Assembly: GCF_963576545.1 (NCBI RefSeq)
Contig: NC_083649.1
Span: forward strand, 8,231,406-8,295,405
Direction: 5' to 3'
DNA from: Limanda limanda
Lineage: Eukaryota; Chordata; Actinopteri; Pleuronectiformes; Pleuronectidae
DNA length: 64,000 nucleotides
Position 1 is the first letter of the stretch. Every line of letters begins with the position of its first letter. The notes under the pieces are model-generated. The model saw only the letters and a program-made list of their open reading frames with translations, was not told the origin of the DNA and did no database searches. The position numbers and the translations under genes were made by a program. This document shows positions 38,797 through 51,805 of this stretch, piece after piece.

Positions 38797-40983
38797 TCAC
38801 TGGAAACTCTTGAGAAAGTCCTGGTACGTTTGTCTGTGAGCAGAAGCAGCAGGAACAAAATGGCCACCGGGATGCGTCAGGACCTGCGGCTGCTGGAAGG
38901 AGGGGAGGAGCTCCCTGCTCATGTTGTCAGGGATGACTCGGTCCTCCAGTCCAAACACATGCAGGGACGGGATCTGAAGGGGAGCGCTGTAGAAGCTCTG
39001 GTGCTCCTTGCACGCGCTGGGGAAACCGGCGACGAGGACGGCGAAGCGGAACTTGAAGTCCGGCTCCAGTTTTTGCTCCTGGAGAGAACACAGCATGGCC
39101 ACGAAGGCGGCTCCCTGACTGAAGCCCAGGATGCCGTCAAACGGACCCTGGACTCTCACAGCTTCTCTCACGACTGTCACACTCTCGTCCAGCCCCAGGC
39201 TTTCCTCACACTGCTGCTGAGCACTGAAGCTCCGAGCCTGGACGTCAGAGAACCACCAGCCCCTGGGGTCCTCGTCTCCTCCGGGGACAGGACCTGAAGC
39301 ATTCTCCTTCTCTGGAGCTTCTGAAAGGACAAAAGGTTATAGTGCTGTGTTTGAATTCAAAGAGAAGCGCCACAGATGACAGATCCATGAGCACAGTGTG
39401 TGACAGATAGGGTTGCAAAGGGGCGGAAAGTTTCCGGTAAATTTCCGGAAACTTTCCAGAAACTTTCCTTGGGAAGTTTAGCTCGGGAATTTGGGGAATT
39501 TTGAAGAAAAAAAAACTACGCAAATTAAACGCTGATCAATAAAAACATCATTAAAAACTCTATTTTAAAGATGTATGGAATGCAGCACACGCTGCACGTT
39601 GAGTTTCAACCCTCCACTGTGCATTCTTCCATCACATGCACAGATAATTCCCAGCATCCTTCACACTTCAGCAGGGCTATTGAGGCCTGCTGTAGTGTGC
39701 AGGACTAGTCAGGTAAGTTTCTATGATATTACTGGGGAAAATATATTAGCATGCTGATTGAGGATTGTTCATCTGTTCATCTAGCCTATTTCCATTGATT
39801 TATCCATCAATTGTAAAATATGTTCACAGACGATTCCAATTGTTTGGCTAACTATTTATATCTCTGGAATTGCCTTAGTGTTTTTTTACAAACTTTTTTC
39901 TCATCTTATTCTACAGAACGTGCACTATCTCATGTGTGGAGACATTTCACTCCATCCAATGTAGAAGGAAAGGCTGTGTACATTAGCAAATACTGTGCAA
40001 AGACCTATGTTAAGAATGACACAAAGATGCAGAGGCATATAGTCAAGTGCCCAAAGTTTCCTCAGGGCTCAAATCAGCCTATAACAAAACAAAATGTTTA
40101 TATTTATGTCAGTAAATGACAAGGTAAATACAGTTAGTATAAATTACCCACAACATTTTTGTTAATTCCCGTATATTCCCGTTAATTCCCATGGAAAGTT
40201 TCCAACTTTGAATATTCCCGGAATTTTGCAACCCTAGTGACAGATGAATGTAATATCTCCTTATTTTCATAAAAGGTCGATTAAACTAATGATTATTTTC
40301 ATCTTGGGTTAATCTACGGAGCATTTCCTTGATAAAATCAAGTTTGATAAAGTTCAGAAATCATGACAAATCCTCCACACATCCTCCTGGAGTCTTCCTT
40401 CTTTCCAAAAAAACAACATAAATGATATTAAAGAGATAACCAGAAAACCCCCAAAGAAGCTGCACCCTAATCACTAATCATTGCAGCACTGAAGGCAGAT
40501 CCATTTCAATTCTTCAGTCATTTCTTTAAATCTATCCAAATAAACTAAATACTGTCCAGTTAATAAATCAAAACTTTGTCCAGCCTGAATTGTGAATGTT
40601 ATATGATTAATATTAATGGACAAGAACACTATTTTTTGTGTTGATTCCAATGGAAATATACTGAGTTTGTCCATAATTATTACACGTAAACAAAGACATG
40701 TTCTCATAATATCATTTAGTTATTAGTAACTTTACTACATCTTAGGAGCCACTGCGTCCACCTAAAGTTGACACAAACTTTTAAAGAGTTGAACAGATGA
40801 AGATGAAGATGAAGATGAGGATGACCCACCTTCACTTCTGACCTGATGGACACTGTGAGGCGCGCTCACATAAACCAGCTCCACGTGTTTCTTCAGCAGC
40901 TTCCGCAGAGCTCCCGTCTTCTCCCGGAACGAGCCTCCGTTCTGCCGGTAACCGTGAACACACAGGACCCGGAGAGGGGCCAT
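38797..40983 (-). CDS. ovca2: OVCA2, FSH1-family serine hydrolase, two exons
   Basis: OVCA2 is a small alpha/beta-hydrolase of the FSH1 family that acts on long-chain alkyl esters. Exon 1 is 40830-40983 and exon 2 is 38797-39320, joined in phase 1 by a GAAG|GTGGGT donor and a CCTTTCAG acceptor. This gives 225 residues (human 227). It begins MAPLRVLCVHGYRQNGGSFR and shares REKTGALRKLL with the family. The nucleophile elbow GFSQG places Ser119. Asp178 (FGLEDRVIP) and His205 (HPGGHFVPA) complete the triad, and WWFSD is the family's lid region. An earlier donor, CATCAG|GTCAGA, would break the frame. An AATAAA for the transcript lies at 38617-38612, 180 nt past the stop. The intron carries a hAT element. 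Confidence 0.96.
39408..40236 (+). mobile_element. hAT element, 829 bp, perfect 8-bp TSD, degenerate BED finger, in OVCA2 intron
   Basis: It begins TAGGGTTGCAAA and ends TTTGCAACCCTA, perfect 12-bp inverted ends. It is flanked on both sides by GTGACAGA (39400-39407 and 40237-40244), an intact 8-bp target duplication diagnostic of hAT elements. Subterminal AAGTTTCC/GGAAACTTTCC motifs repeat at both ends. The plus-strand frame ending at 40119 encodes SHVWRHFTP, then a KYCAKTY...MQRHIVKCPKFP stretch, which is a BED-type zinc finger with one cysteine position changed. No transposase catalytic domain follows, so it is non-autonomous. Confidence 0.88.
39820..40119 (+). pseudogene. Transposon-derived BED zinc-finger fragment
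   Basis: The frame lies inside the hAT element at 39408-40236. From about residue 36 it reads ALSHVWRHFTPSNVEGKAVYI and then SKYCAKTYVKNDTKMQRH, followed by IVKCPKFP. This has the aromatic W-x-x-F start and the C...H...C end of BED fingers of hAT transposases. The usual first CxxC cysteine pair is reduced to one (YISKYC). The frame stops soon after, where the dimerisation/catalytic region should start. It is a truncated remnant. Confidence 0.6.
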
Positions 40984-40987
40984 GGAG

Positions 40988-41075
40988 AGCCTAGCCTAGC
41001 CTAGCCTAGCTTAGCCTACCTCAGCCTAGTTTAGCCTAGCTCTGCCTAGCTTAGCCTAGCCTAGCTTAGCCGAGC
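40988..41075. repeat. TAGCC/TTAGCC minisatellite at the OVCA2 5' end
   Basis: Tandem TAGCC-type units (variants TTAGCC, TCAGCC, TCTGCC) begin five bases upstream of the OVCA2 start codon, so they form most of its 5' untranslated sequence or proximal promoter. Confidence 0.85.
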
Positions 41076-41079
41076 TAGC

Positions 41080-41290
41080 AGGAGAACTTCAGTTCCTAAT
41101 GAGGCTTTTCAAAAGATAACTCACAGGATAGAAAGTCGTTGTCAACTTTAGCTGAAGAGTTCAAACCCACAGCGGGATGTTCGAGTGATGAGAACAACTA
41201 CGTGTCTTTTAAAATTCACATTGAAGAAGTTTCTGCACAAGTTAGAGTGACAGCCGCTACCGGTGCTGTACCGGAAATACTTTGAAAGCG
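41080..41290 (-). promoter_or_regulatory. OVCA2 upstream region with ETS-type sites
   Basis: A GC-richer stretch beyond the minisatellite includes ACCGGTGCTGTACCGGAAAT; CCGGAAAT is an ETS-type site. It is likely to contain the OVCA2 transcription start. No TATA box seen. Confidence 0.35.
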
Positions 41291-42594
41291 CTTCCTTTGA
41301 TCCTTTTCAAAGTAAAAAACATTTTCTGTTAATTATTACATTGACGTTCCAAAGTGAAACTCAAAATATAGTCAAAGTGCTTAATGTCAAAACACACATG
41401 ATGCAGAATGATCTGTACTGTTGGGCAGTTCCAGCTAAAACTAATGCACTTTAATACAATAAATGCTCCTTCCTGAAGATATTTATATCCAGTTTGCGAT
41501 GTAACCCTCTTTAAAGGGGATGGTAATTTGTAATCATAACATTTTGTTTGACGTGTACAGAGTCTGCTTTGATTTAAGAAAACAAAGGTTTGGTTTGTAA
41601 CATACACAAATTAAATGTGTGGTGGGTCAGTACCACGGTGCAATGAGTGAGAGGGATGGGATTACAGGTAAATAAAAAAAATTGAGGAATGTGTGAATAA
41701 AGAGAATTCAAAGTAAAAATATTTCTATTTTGAGTTTTGAAATGTCTACACAATTTTTTTGTTCAGAATATAAAAGTGTAAAATGTACACGTGTAGCAAT
41801 TTTAAGGCAACGTATGCAATTAAATTTACACAAACTTGAGTGCACATATACAGGTAGATATGCCCATCTCCAAAGCAAATACAGAGATCAACGCACCAGA
41901 CGAGGTTGAGGATGCACAGAGGTCAAAGACAACACATATTAATATAATAGGCACAAATATATCTTGCACTATTTAGCGTCTCCTACACACGTCTAGTTTA
42001 ATCACACTTTAAATATGTTAAAATGATGCATCTATTACAGGGATATTTTATCAGTGCACATCATCAGTCATTTTTCATCAGATGATCTTTCAGCGACTGC
42101 AGCAGGTCAAAGTGTCTAAAGTTTCGACAGCCCTTCACATCAAACTTCTTCCTCGTACATCACTGGCTGCCTGCGCTGCTTTCCCTCTCCAGTAACTCTG
42201 ATTAACCGCCTGTAGGCTGTATGGCTCATACTGATGATGCTGCAGCAGCTTTTACTCCAGCTACACGACAAGCTGGCAGCTTGTACTGACATTAGGCTTG
42301 AGGAGTTAGGAACGACTGTGTCGAGCGCGAGAAACAGTATGATCTTGACATTTTACCACATATAGAATTAGTTTTGTCAATAACTGGTGCAGCGTCTGGC
42401 AGTTGAAAGCAAAGCGATGTTCTCAGAGTCAAATCTGTGACTTTGACAAGAGAAGAAACTCTGTGTTCTTTCTGTTCTGGTCTGAATTATTCAACAGCAG
42501 ACATTCTTCTTCACAGTGTCTGCTACTTCTCAAGTGACTGGTTGAGCATTTGACTGACGGAAAGCTAATGAATTCCAATTTCAATAAATTATTT

Positions 42595-42765
42595 GTGTGG
42601 CTATTGCACATAGACTGTATAGAAAGATGGATAACACGTCTCCACTTGCTCCCACTATCCAGAGATGAAAGAAAAATATGTCGGATTTGAAAGCTGCCAT
42701 CTTGCACCAGTGATTGGGGGAATACACACACTTGACCATCAGTCTCAGCTGTAAACCAGGTGTGG
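42595..42765. mobile_element. MITE copy C, left end only
   Basis: CATAGACTGTATAGAAAGATGG followed by ACACGTCTCCACTTGCTCCC, and later CCATCTTGCACCAGTGATTG and CAGTCTCAGCTGTAAACCAG, match in order the left half of the fuller copy at 62847-63278. The right half was not found downstream. Confidence 0.55.
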
Positions 42766-45584
42766 TAAGAACTCCCTAAAATCGCAGAGACCATCTTTGA
42801 AAAAAACTTGTTTGATGTCTACTATGACATTTGAGTTTGGTTCATGTCCCATTTACTAATATGGAGTATTCAGTATAGGTGTGTACACAAACAAAACCAT
42901 GAAATCTATGAGTGCTTAAATCTTTCATCTCTCTGCAACAAAATATAACTTTATTTCCAGCTGAGAAAAGGGAAATTGTCATTCTAGTCCACACAAACTC
43001 ACTAATCACACTCCCTTTCAACTTCCGTGGCAGAACAGTTCTCCCAAAGGACCCTGTCAAAAATACAGGCATTGTCTTTGATCTAGATTCTCTTTCTGTC
43101 GAACGCACGAAGGCATTATCCCAAAATCTAAACTCTTTCTTCACAATGATACTCAGAAGCTGGCATTTAGCTAGACCTCCTATGGGTTTGGGGGTGGCCC
43201 ACTGCGGTGTCAGCCATTACAGACTCAAAAGGGGGAAATTAAGAATGAAGTAAAAGTTAGCTTAGCAGAGGTAATAAATATTAAATGAATAATACATAAA
43301 CATGTCAAAATACACAATCAACCACAAACCAATTATATAAAAATACTAATTATACTAATTAGAGTCTTGTGTAATATACCTTCCTTTGTCACAACAATTT
43401 CTTCATGATCACAATACCTTAATTAGTGTATAAATATAACATGAGCCCATAATGTGTGTCTAGATACTCAAAGTCAACTAGAGACATAAATACAGACTCT
43501 TGGACATTTCTCAATGACTGTTTTGCATAACTTGATATATTATCGTACGTAATTTATGACTGCATATTCTTTTAATAAGTTTACTGTGTCTCACTTAACA
43601 AATAAAATTAAAAAAATCAATCCTGACAAGCAGATTGGTGAAGCCTGTTATTTTGTCCATGTTGGAATGGAGGAAAAATTGCATCAATATTAAAACAATC
43701 AAAATGGGGAAATCATTCCTATTATATTATATAATAATTATAGTTGTTTGTGATTTACAGGGAGCGTAGACACATAAGCAATGTTTAAAGTGTTAAACTA
43801 TAGTAGCTGTGAGATGCTATTACGCCTCCCTTCATATTTTACTGCTGTCCACATGGAGGCAGTGGTGCACCACAGGTTCAGGGTGTAGCAGGACCTCCCA
43901 CCTCCCTGGCTGCAGAATACCACCAGCAAGCAGAGCCTCTCTGAATATACATGGACACAAACCCACTGCATGTCATTGCACAAACTAACAAGCAGGAGTT
44001 GAGTAATTAGGGACATTCAGAAAAACGCTGTGGTACTAATTAAAACCTTTCAAATGAAAAGAAATAGCAGATCCACTCCATTGTGTGTCCTGGTGAAACA
44101 CTGATCATGAGGACACTCGGACAAGAGAGAGCAGAGGGGAGCAGTGGAGACAGCAATAACATTAGATCAATAAGCTGTGGATCTGTGTGCGATCGGTTTG
44201 AGGAGTGCGTGCACAGAAAGGAGGACAGAGAAGAGTATGACAAATGTCCCGTCTGCTCCAGATCCTCACCAGAGCGGCTGCTGGTAATGTAGGCCATGCA
44301 CAATGTGAGCGTCCTCGTATAAAAACAGATCGATGATCCAGGAGAGCAGCTTTACGCTTATTCACCGTGTTTATCTTCAAGTCGTACATTCTGCTCACAC
44401 CGTGATGCTTCCTATCGAGACAGGTGCAGTGCAAACATAAGAAAAAGTGCCAGTGGGATAAAAGAAGGGTTTTGTTGTTGTGTCGTAGCTTGGCTGACAG
44501 ATGATATCACGAGGTGGGACAGAGGTGACAGGTGAGACGGAAGAAGGTGGAGATATGTCTTATGCAAACATCAGAGTTATTCAACGTGCAACACCATTAT
44601 CATTCTTTTGTTAAATAATATAATCTCTCAACGAATCTGTCACTTCGTCTTATGCAGTCATCTGTGTGTTATGAAACATTGTGTCAATATTGTACACGTT
44701 TCGATCCACGTGTTTCAACGCATGAAATCACATTTTGTTAAAATGCTGGTGTCAGGGATATCGTGATGCTGCACTTGCCCATTAGGCTGATCAGGCTGCT
44801 GTTTTGGCAAAATGCAAGTAAACAGATCGTGTCGTTGACCCACTTCAAATCAGTACAAAAAGGTCCATCACATGAAACTAGGGCAGCAGCAGTCGCAGAG
44901 GATGTGTGTTTAAAAAGAATCGAGTGCTGAACCTTGAGCGTCCTCGCCAATCTGCATCACTATCATGACCCAGCCACACAATCGTCCCTCACCTGGCGCC
45001 AGACCTGTCACCTGACACATGAGGAGCGGCTGATTGAGTCCACCCTCCCCTCCCGTGTCAGATGATCATGAGCAGAGACCACGTGCTCTACAGGCATCGG
45101 GCGACACAGGAGAGGCTTCAGATTCTGCACCAGCAGCGGTCAGACTTGAGCTGGCCAAGTGAGTGTGACCTCACAGAAATCTGCAGGAGGGATTGGGGAA
45201 CACTGAGGTGCAGCCAGGCCAGGTCCACCATCTGTGGGCAGAAATGGAGAGACAGGAAAGAGAGAAAGAGCAGCCGGGGTTAGTGACATGTGACTGGAAT
45301 GAAAGTAAAGTCTGATCGACCTGGACCCAAGACACATTCTGCGTTGGGGCCTACAAAGCTTAGACCTAACCCCTGAATCATCAGTGCATCCATGATCCAT
45401 ACCACTGGTCCTTTGAGGATTGCAGGATGAGCTGGAGTCAAGCCAGATGATATTTGATATTGGGCGAGGGGAGGGGTACATCCAGCGTATCTAAGGAACC
45501 AACACAGAGAGACAAACAACCACACAGGCACACATATACCTGCGGTCAACTCCTATTAACCTCATCCTCAATCTGCATGTCTTA

Positions 45585-45660
45585 CGTCTGTGGGGGGGAG
45601 TGGGAGTACCGGGAGAAAACCCACACAGACACAGGGAGAACATTTTAACTCCAAAAAGAC
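45585..45660 (-). repeat. SINE-type dispersed fish repeat, fragment
   Basis: The minus strand reads ATGTTCTCCCTGTGTCTGTG then TGGGTTTTCTCCCGGTACTCC, the middle section of a very common teleost dispersed repeat. Only this section is preserved. Confidence 0.6.
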
Positions 45661-47119
45661 CCTGGACGAAGCTTCTTACTATGAGGCAACAGTAACTAAC
45701 TCTAAGTTCAACAATGAAGCAGTTTCATTGGTTTCCTTTGCTGGTGCATCGGATGTTGCTCTCAGCTAAACTGAGTCACGGTCTGATCTGCTACGAAGCA
45801 GAAGATTCTGTGAATGAGCAGCCTCACACCTTGCTCACACTAGATTATGTTTGAGTCCTTTCATTTACACGCAGACTGTTTCTTCTTAACAACCTTGAAA
45901 TCGAAGAGTTACTAATATTTGTTTTCAGCCCCGACTGGGTTTCTGCCTGACTCATATAAGAGGAACTCCTGGTGATCTCAGCTGTTCATTTATGCGACCG
46001 AACCATACGATACGTGATTCGTTGGGCTCGTGACTCGTCATATTAACCAGTGACAGGGAGAGAGCTGGTTAAGTTAAAGGATGAATTTGAGATAAAGCTC
46101 GATATGTGAACTATAATCAATACTTTTTTTTCATTGATAGATTATCAAAAAGCAAATGGAGTCGCCTAACTTGTATGTTTATTTATATGCATTTACTGAG
46201 TTTGGCTTGATGTGTAGTCTGCAAAATATAGATAATAATATTTGTTGCTCTGCCAAACATTTTTTCTTCTCATTTGACTGAACTTTGAGGGTCTAATATA
46301 GTAAAGATGTTCACTTCAGTAAGATTTGGTGCAATTTTTGAGTTTCCTATGGTTTTATGCTTCTTTACATTTACTACACATACTCCACCACTGTTCTTAT
46401 ATTACTTAAAATCTGTTCTCTTATATGAATTATATTTTAAGTTTAACATGTTTTCTTTTTTTTCATTAAATATTATGTGGCATTAATGGATGAAGCCAAC
46501 CAAGGTTTATATTTCCTTCATCTTAATTGAATAAGCAGTAAAATGCTACTAAGTAAAGTAATGAATCATTTTACATAAAATTAAAATGCAATACTGCAAA
46601 GAGACTGTATGATTTATCAGTTAGCTGATAAAAATCTGCACATATGAGCCATTCACTGACACATCAGTATCAACGTTTATGTTTGCTGATTTCTGATTTG
46701 AAAACATTAAGTTTAGAAAATAATGGGTTTATTGTCTTTGTTCAAGTTCGATGTATTTGTTTATATTTGTGTTTTCTTTTTATTTCTAGTAATTCATGAT
46801 AAATATAATGGTTAAACTGTAAAATATCAAGCCTCAATCATATTTTTTGGTAACAGGGGTTTGATAAGAACATCTTAGGAATCATTTTTGTAATATATAA
46901 TGGCTAATGTATAAGTATCAGTATCAGTAAGTATTTTTACACAGTGTCTTGTCTTTTGTCTTTTGCCATCTCTAACTCTTCACAGCCAGTGAGCGATTCA
47001 CAAAAGAAAAAGAACCACCTCAGTGTGCACATGAACATGTGGGTGCTGCAGTAAGACTTGAAAAATGTGAACCAATTCCTTAAGATAATCAGAAAAGAGA
47101 AATTGTGCTCATGACTTAC

Positions 47120-47395
47120 AGCGTCTTTCCTTCGAAGCGGGAAGGAGAGAATCTCTGTAGTGGCAGTCAAGGTCTTTTTCTTTGTAGGAATCTGTCCAAC
47201 ACTACTCTCTGGTGAGTATTTAAAAAATGATGCACTGATGCATCGCTGTTCAAATTCACAGTCCATTGGCTGCGGCAGAGCTCGCACAACTTCAATGGTT
47301 TGCAAGCGATCCTGATGCTTTTGGCTCCAGGCTTTCATTAAAACATAGATCAAAGAGATCAAATTGATAAAAGTGTAGAGGGGAGGGTAAACCAT
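47120..47395 (-). CDS. Exon-like open frame of unknown gene, 92 codons with donor
   Basis: Minus strand. ATG at 47395-47393 sits in a good initiation context (GGCGACATGG). The frame runs 92 codons to a strong donor, GCT|GTAAGTCAT, phase 0. It starts MVYPPLYTFINLISLIYVLM, a possible signal anchor or membrane segment, followed by KAWSQKHQDRLQTIEVVRAL. It ends with a Lys/Arg-rich EILSFPLRRKDA. A CCAAT box (minus strand) lies near 47720. I do not recognise the protein, and no second exon was found to the left. Alternatives are a lineage-specific gene, a retrocopy piece or chance. Confidence 0.25.
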
Positions 47396-48360
47396 GTCGC
47401 CAACAGAAATTAAATCTTATGATCAGACACATGGGAATCAAACACTGAACATGGGATATCCCGCTCTTTACCCCCAACCCATTCGCACGCTGCTCAATTA
47501 TTCAATTTTATGTTACAGATGTTTCCAGATAAAGTCACTGTAGTCCAACCACTGCATATGTTATAAATCACTGTGTCAGCAGAAAGCTCCAGCGTGAGGT
47601 GGCTGAGCTTCTTGAAGACGCACTTTTCTTTGGACACAGGCCCAAGACTCTGAGAGACAAATGACCCTGAACTTCAGCAGAATAACATATTAGGGCGGTT
47701 GGGTCGTAGGGAAGCTTCATTGGTTCATAACAGGGGGGCTGCAGCCGGGCGAGTGTCCGCAGGGAGGGAGAACGGACGCTGAAGATGAAGACGGAAGAGG
47801 CAGAGGGAGAGGTACTGTATCAGTGCTCTCAGGGAGACAATGGAGAAAGACGTCCATGTCTAATATGTAGTGAAAGGTCTGCTTTTTCAATCGCCTCGAG
47901 CCGATGGGAAACGTAATGAGGGTTCACAGAGGAGGCGCATAAAAAGTTACATACCATACTTTCTCACATTTTCCAGGAACCTCAAAAGCTCCTGAACTCC
48001 ACAGGGTTTCAACTTCAGCTGCTTGAAAATGAATTGAATTCCACTCGTCGATTCTCAGGATTATTTTACCTGCGATATTACATGTTACAGCCTATTAACT
48101 ACTTACTTAACTACTGCGTTTTCCCCTTGATGAGGAAATTATCTTTTCGTGCAAACAGCCTCATTTCTTTTTAGTCCTTTTCTGTTCAGATTGTCCACTT
48201 GAGACATCTGAACAACATTGTGTTCACATTTGTTCTTCATGATGTGTCTCAAAAGATGTTTTTTCTTGACCCTTCAAAATGTTGTGATTAACTGTGGTGT
48301 GTCTTTTTAAAACCCAACGGGGGTGCAACTATTCATGGTTACCACCCAATGTGGTAATAA

Positions 48361-48645
48361 CCAGATTAAGGGCAGCATGATCGTGCAGTGGTCAGCTCCG
48401 CCGTCGCATTGAGAAGGTTTCCAGTCCGAGTCATGGTTTCATTGTGGTATTTCCGTGTGTTTCCCTCGTGTTTGTGTGTGTTCTCTGTGGGCACATCAGC
48501 TTCCTCCAACATCTGCACGTCTGGAATTGGGACGATTGGATAATGTGACTGAGATACGCTGGCAACTTGTCCAATGTCATGTGGGATTGGCTCCAGCCAC
48601 CCCTCACCCCTTTGACCCTTAAAACGACAAGCCGTATAGAAAATG
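48361..48645 (+). repeat. tRNA-like SINE-type teleost repeat, diverged full-length copy
   Basis: The order GGGCAGCATGATCGTGCAGTGGTCAG, TCGCATTGAGAAGGTTTCCAG, GTGTTTCC...TGTTCTCTGTGGGC, CAGCTTCCTCCAAC, ATTGGATAATGTGACTGAGA, CTGGCAACTTGTCCA, GGGATTGGCTCCAGCCACCC and GAAAATGCGTGGA follows the common teleost repeat that starts GGGCGGCACGGTGGTGCAG and ends GAAAATGGATGGA. It is strongly mutated and therefore old. Confidence 0.75.
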
Positions 48646-48859
48646 CGTGGATTTTTGCAGATTTGTCAGCTGAACATTCAAGCCGCCTATCTCCTCTTAT
48701 ACCACATCGTAAAGTTGTTCTTTTTGACTCGGATCTGGCGGCTGTGGGAGCCAGTGAAGTTCGCTAAACCCATTATCGTGTTCATGCTGTAGGTACAGAC
48801 GATGGTAAATTGTGGACATAAAGGGATGCACATGGTCAGCAACAATACTCTGCTGCATT

Positions 48860-49300
48860 CACATTATGATTTATTGTTATTAAGGGGGGCAATGTGCTCT
48901 ATGAAAACATTCCCCACACCATTACACCACCAGCACTAGCCTGAACTTATGACACACGCAGGCTGAGTCCATGGATTCTTTCTGTTTATGCCAACTCTCT
49001 GCAGCCTCAGTAGGAATTAAGATTTCTCCAACCAGTCTTGAACTGTCCAGTGTTGTTGAGCCTGTGTCCACTCCAGCCTCAGATTTGTGTTACTGGCTGA
49101 CAGGAGTGGAGCCTGATGAGGTCGTAGCCCGTCCTCCTCCAGGTTTTTCGCCTATTTCGGATAAACTCATTCACGCACCAATGATCGCACCACAGCCAAA
49201 GTCATTTAGATCACGTTTTACCCCCATTCTCATGTTTGTGATGGGTTTATAACGACAGGCTGCATGTGAGAGTTGCCTTGAGAAAGACCATCGGTAGCTG
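48860..49300. repeat. Dispersed fish repeat of unassigned class
   Basis: CAAAGTCATTTAGATCACG followed by CCCATTCTCATG, preceded by CACCAATGATCGCACCAC, is a phrase found in many copies in fish genomes (usual form CAAAGTCACTTAGATCAC). It contains the 93-codon plus-strand open frame at 48971-49252, which I regard as repeat-derived. Confidence 0.45.
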
Positions 49301-50956
49301 ACGGATCACCTGCTGCATCAATTGAATTCCAGGTCTTAGCATGATGATATTTCTGCCTTTCTTGCCAAAAAACCAATGGCAAGAAAGCAGAAATGCATCT
49401 GCTGTGATTTGGATTATTGTCAGCGTTGCATGGTTTATTCATAGATGGGAAAAACCCAGATGCGTCACCAAGGCTTCACCAGGCTTTAGATGGTAAGAAC
49501 AGGATAGGGGAGGAAGCTGTATCCTGCAGGTACACAGAGAGTCTTGTGTGAGCGTATTTGCTATCAAAGAGCTCAGCTGGGACCTGGTAGTTAGGCAGCG
49601 GTGGCACCGACTGTGTGGGGGGGGTGTGGTCTCTGGACCTGCTCCATGTCAAGCCAGCTCCCACATAAGAGCGTGTTTCCTGTCGCCTCTCAGACTCTCT
49701 GTGACTGTTCTACTTTTTTCTACTAATTAATTTCAAGGATGTACCACTGGTTTTGGAGAGGTGTCACATAGAGGCTGCGCTCGTTAGTTTTACTAAATGT
49801 CGTTGGCTGCAGAGAGAGGCGCACACAGGCCCACTGTTGTGTCATGATGCACATGCCAATTAGGGAGAGTTAAGAAACACACCCGGGGGACAAGGCTGCT
49901 GTTGACGTTCTCCCGCGCTTATGAGGAGCCATGTGTCGATCCCTGAGGGAGGCGCAGGGAAGGAGAAAGAGAGCTCAAATATAAGAGAGGGCTTGATGAA
50001 AAGGTACGGAGGAAGAGAGAAAGTGAGGGAGTTCCATTACACAGGTGTAACGTGTCCCTTCCCTGTCACGGTGATTTATGAGGAACCGAAATATTATAAT
50101 ATTTCTGCCGCAAATCCGAGAAGGGAGAGAGAAGAGAGGGTTAGAGGAGTAAGAAGGTTTAAACTGTGTGTGTGTGTGTGTGTGTGTTTGTGTGTGTGTA
50201 TGTGTGTGTGTCTGAGACAAGTCGATCAGAAGGGAAAATACATTTAAGAGCCAAAACCAGACAGCAAGCTATATCAAAAGGATAAGTGGACATGGCACTT
50301 AGCATAACACATCTCCGAGCTGCACCTACACACCACTTTTGTGTGCATTTGCAATGTATGTGCATACAATACTCTTGCACAAATAAAGTAGTGATGCACA
50401 GCTGATTGCATTTGATGTCTCTGCTCTGCTCCTGTAAAGGTGGGAGTCGTCCTAATGGAGTTTTAGCAGCGATGACTCAACTCAGCGCTCCTTTGCATTA
50501 GTGCATAACTTATTTTATAGGTCAGACGTAGAAATATAAAAATAACAGAAACTATATTTAAATGTCTTGTCGTGACTTTTCGTTCATTTGTGAATTTAAA
50601 GCTGCAACTCTTGCAGCTCTCGACTCTCGACTCCCACATTTGCAGCTTTTGATAAGTTCATCCAGCGGAATAGGCTTCAGGTCCAATTTGTGCTCTATAC
50701 ATTCATCGGTGCAGTTGTGTGTACATGTGTCCACGGCTCTTTATGTGGCTTTATTCATCGTTATCATGGCTCAACATGCACAGACACAAAAGGAAGAGCA
50801 TGAGGAAAGAGTGATAACCTTGAGAGAAGGTTTCTCCGTGTGACACTCCAGGCTTTTCCTCTTTGAAGTATTGCTCTGAATCCCGTCTCTCCCACTCTTA
50901 TCACATTCATTACTGCGCCAACAAATATCTGCACCTGACACCTCACCCCCCCAACG

Positions 50957-50993
<37 letters not shown>

Positions 50994-51760
50994 TACCAAC
51001 CCCTTCCCTATATGTCTTTTTAACACAAAACTCTCCTACACATTCAGCTTCAAGCATTTCCACAATTTTGATGAACACAAAATAAAAATTGATTATATTT
51101 CAAAGAGAAATATTGCTATGGGTATATACAGATGGGACTTGCCTGCTGATCTCAATTAATGAGAATAGCAAGAACTATGTGATCGATCGATCTTCCACTG
51201 GCAGGAAATCTACATTTTTTGTTGTTGTGTGTAAATAACTATAGATATTAATCCACTGCAGCTGCTCTGGGGACTGATAGTCAGCAACAGCCTTCAACCT
51301 TCGTTTTGAAAACCTCAACGAAAAACTTCACCCGAAGAAAATTTTAATATCGTGATTTCGACTCCCCCGTCAAAAGAAAAGAACAAGTAAAGAAAGACAG
51401 AATTCTCACGTTTGATGAAAAGTGGCCATGTTCAAAAGACAAATACTCATTTAAAGGTCAGTCAGCTGGTTATGATTCCAACAGAATTCAACAGCAAAAC
51501 ATAAAAACACACCACAACTAATTGTTCTTCATTGCTGTCATCAGTGATGGATAATTGGAGATGAAGAGGGTGGGGGGGATGGTGGTTCAGGGGCCACACG
51601 TTTAGTAAGAGTGGCATGCAAAGTCAAAAAGATGAGAGATGTGTGGAGTGAGAGGAAATGAAAGGGGCAGAGGGGGGATTAGCTACAGCTATTAGCAGCT
51701 TCTAGAGTAATCACACTCATTAGTTGCTATCAGATTGAGTTAGATGGTTATAAAATACAA

Positions 51761-51763
<3 letters not shown>

Positions 51764-51801
<38 letters not shown>
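51764..51801. repeat. (GA)n dinucleotide repeat
   Basis: About 38 bp of pure GA. Confidence 0.9.

Positions 51802-51805
<4 letters not shown>

Noticed and set aside
38785..39297. 170-codon plus-strand open frame
   Set aside because: It is the antisense shadow of OVCA2 exon 2, whose minus-strand frame has a clear GFSQG hydrolase motif.
40830..40845. Alternative OVCA2 exon 1 donor at CATCAG|GTCAGA
   Set aside because: It would leave phase 0 while exon 2 needs phase 1; the GAAG|GTGGGT donor four codons later restores a full-length protein.
48971..49252. 93-codon plus-strand open frame
   Set aside because: It lies in a dispersed fish repeat, so the frame is probably repeat-derived.
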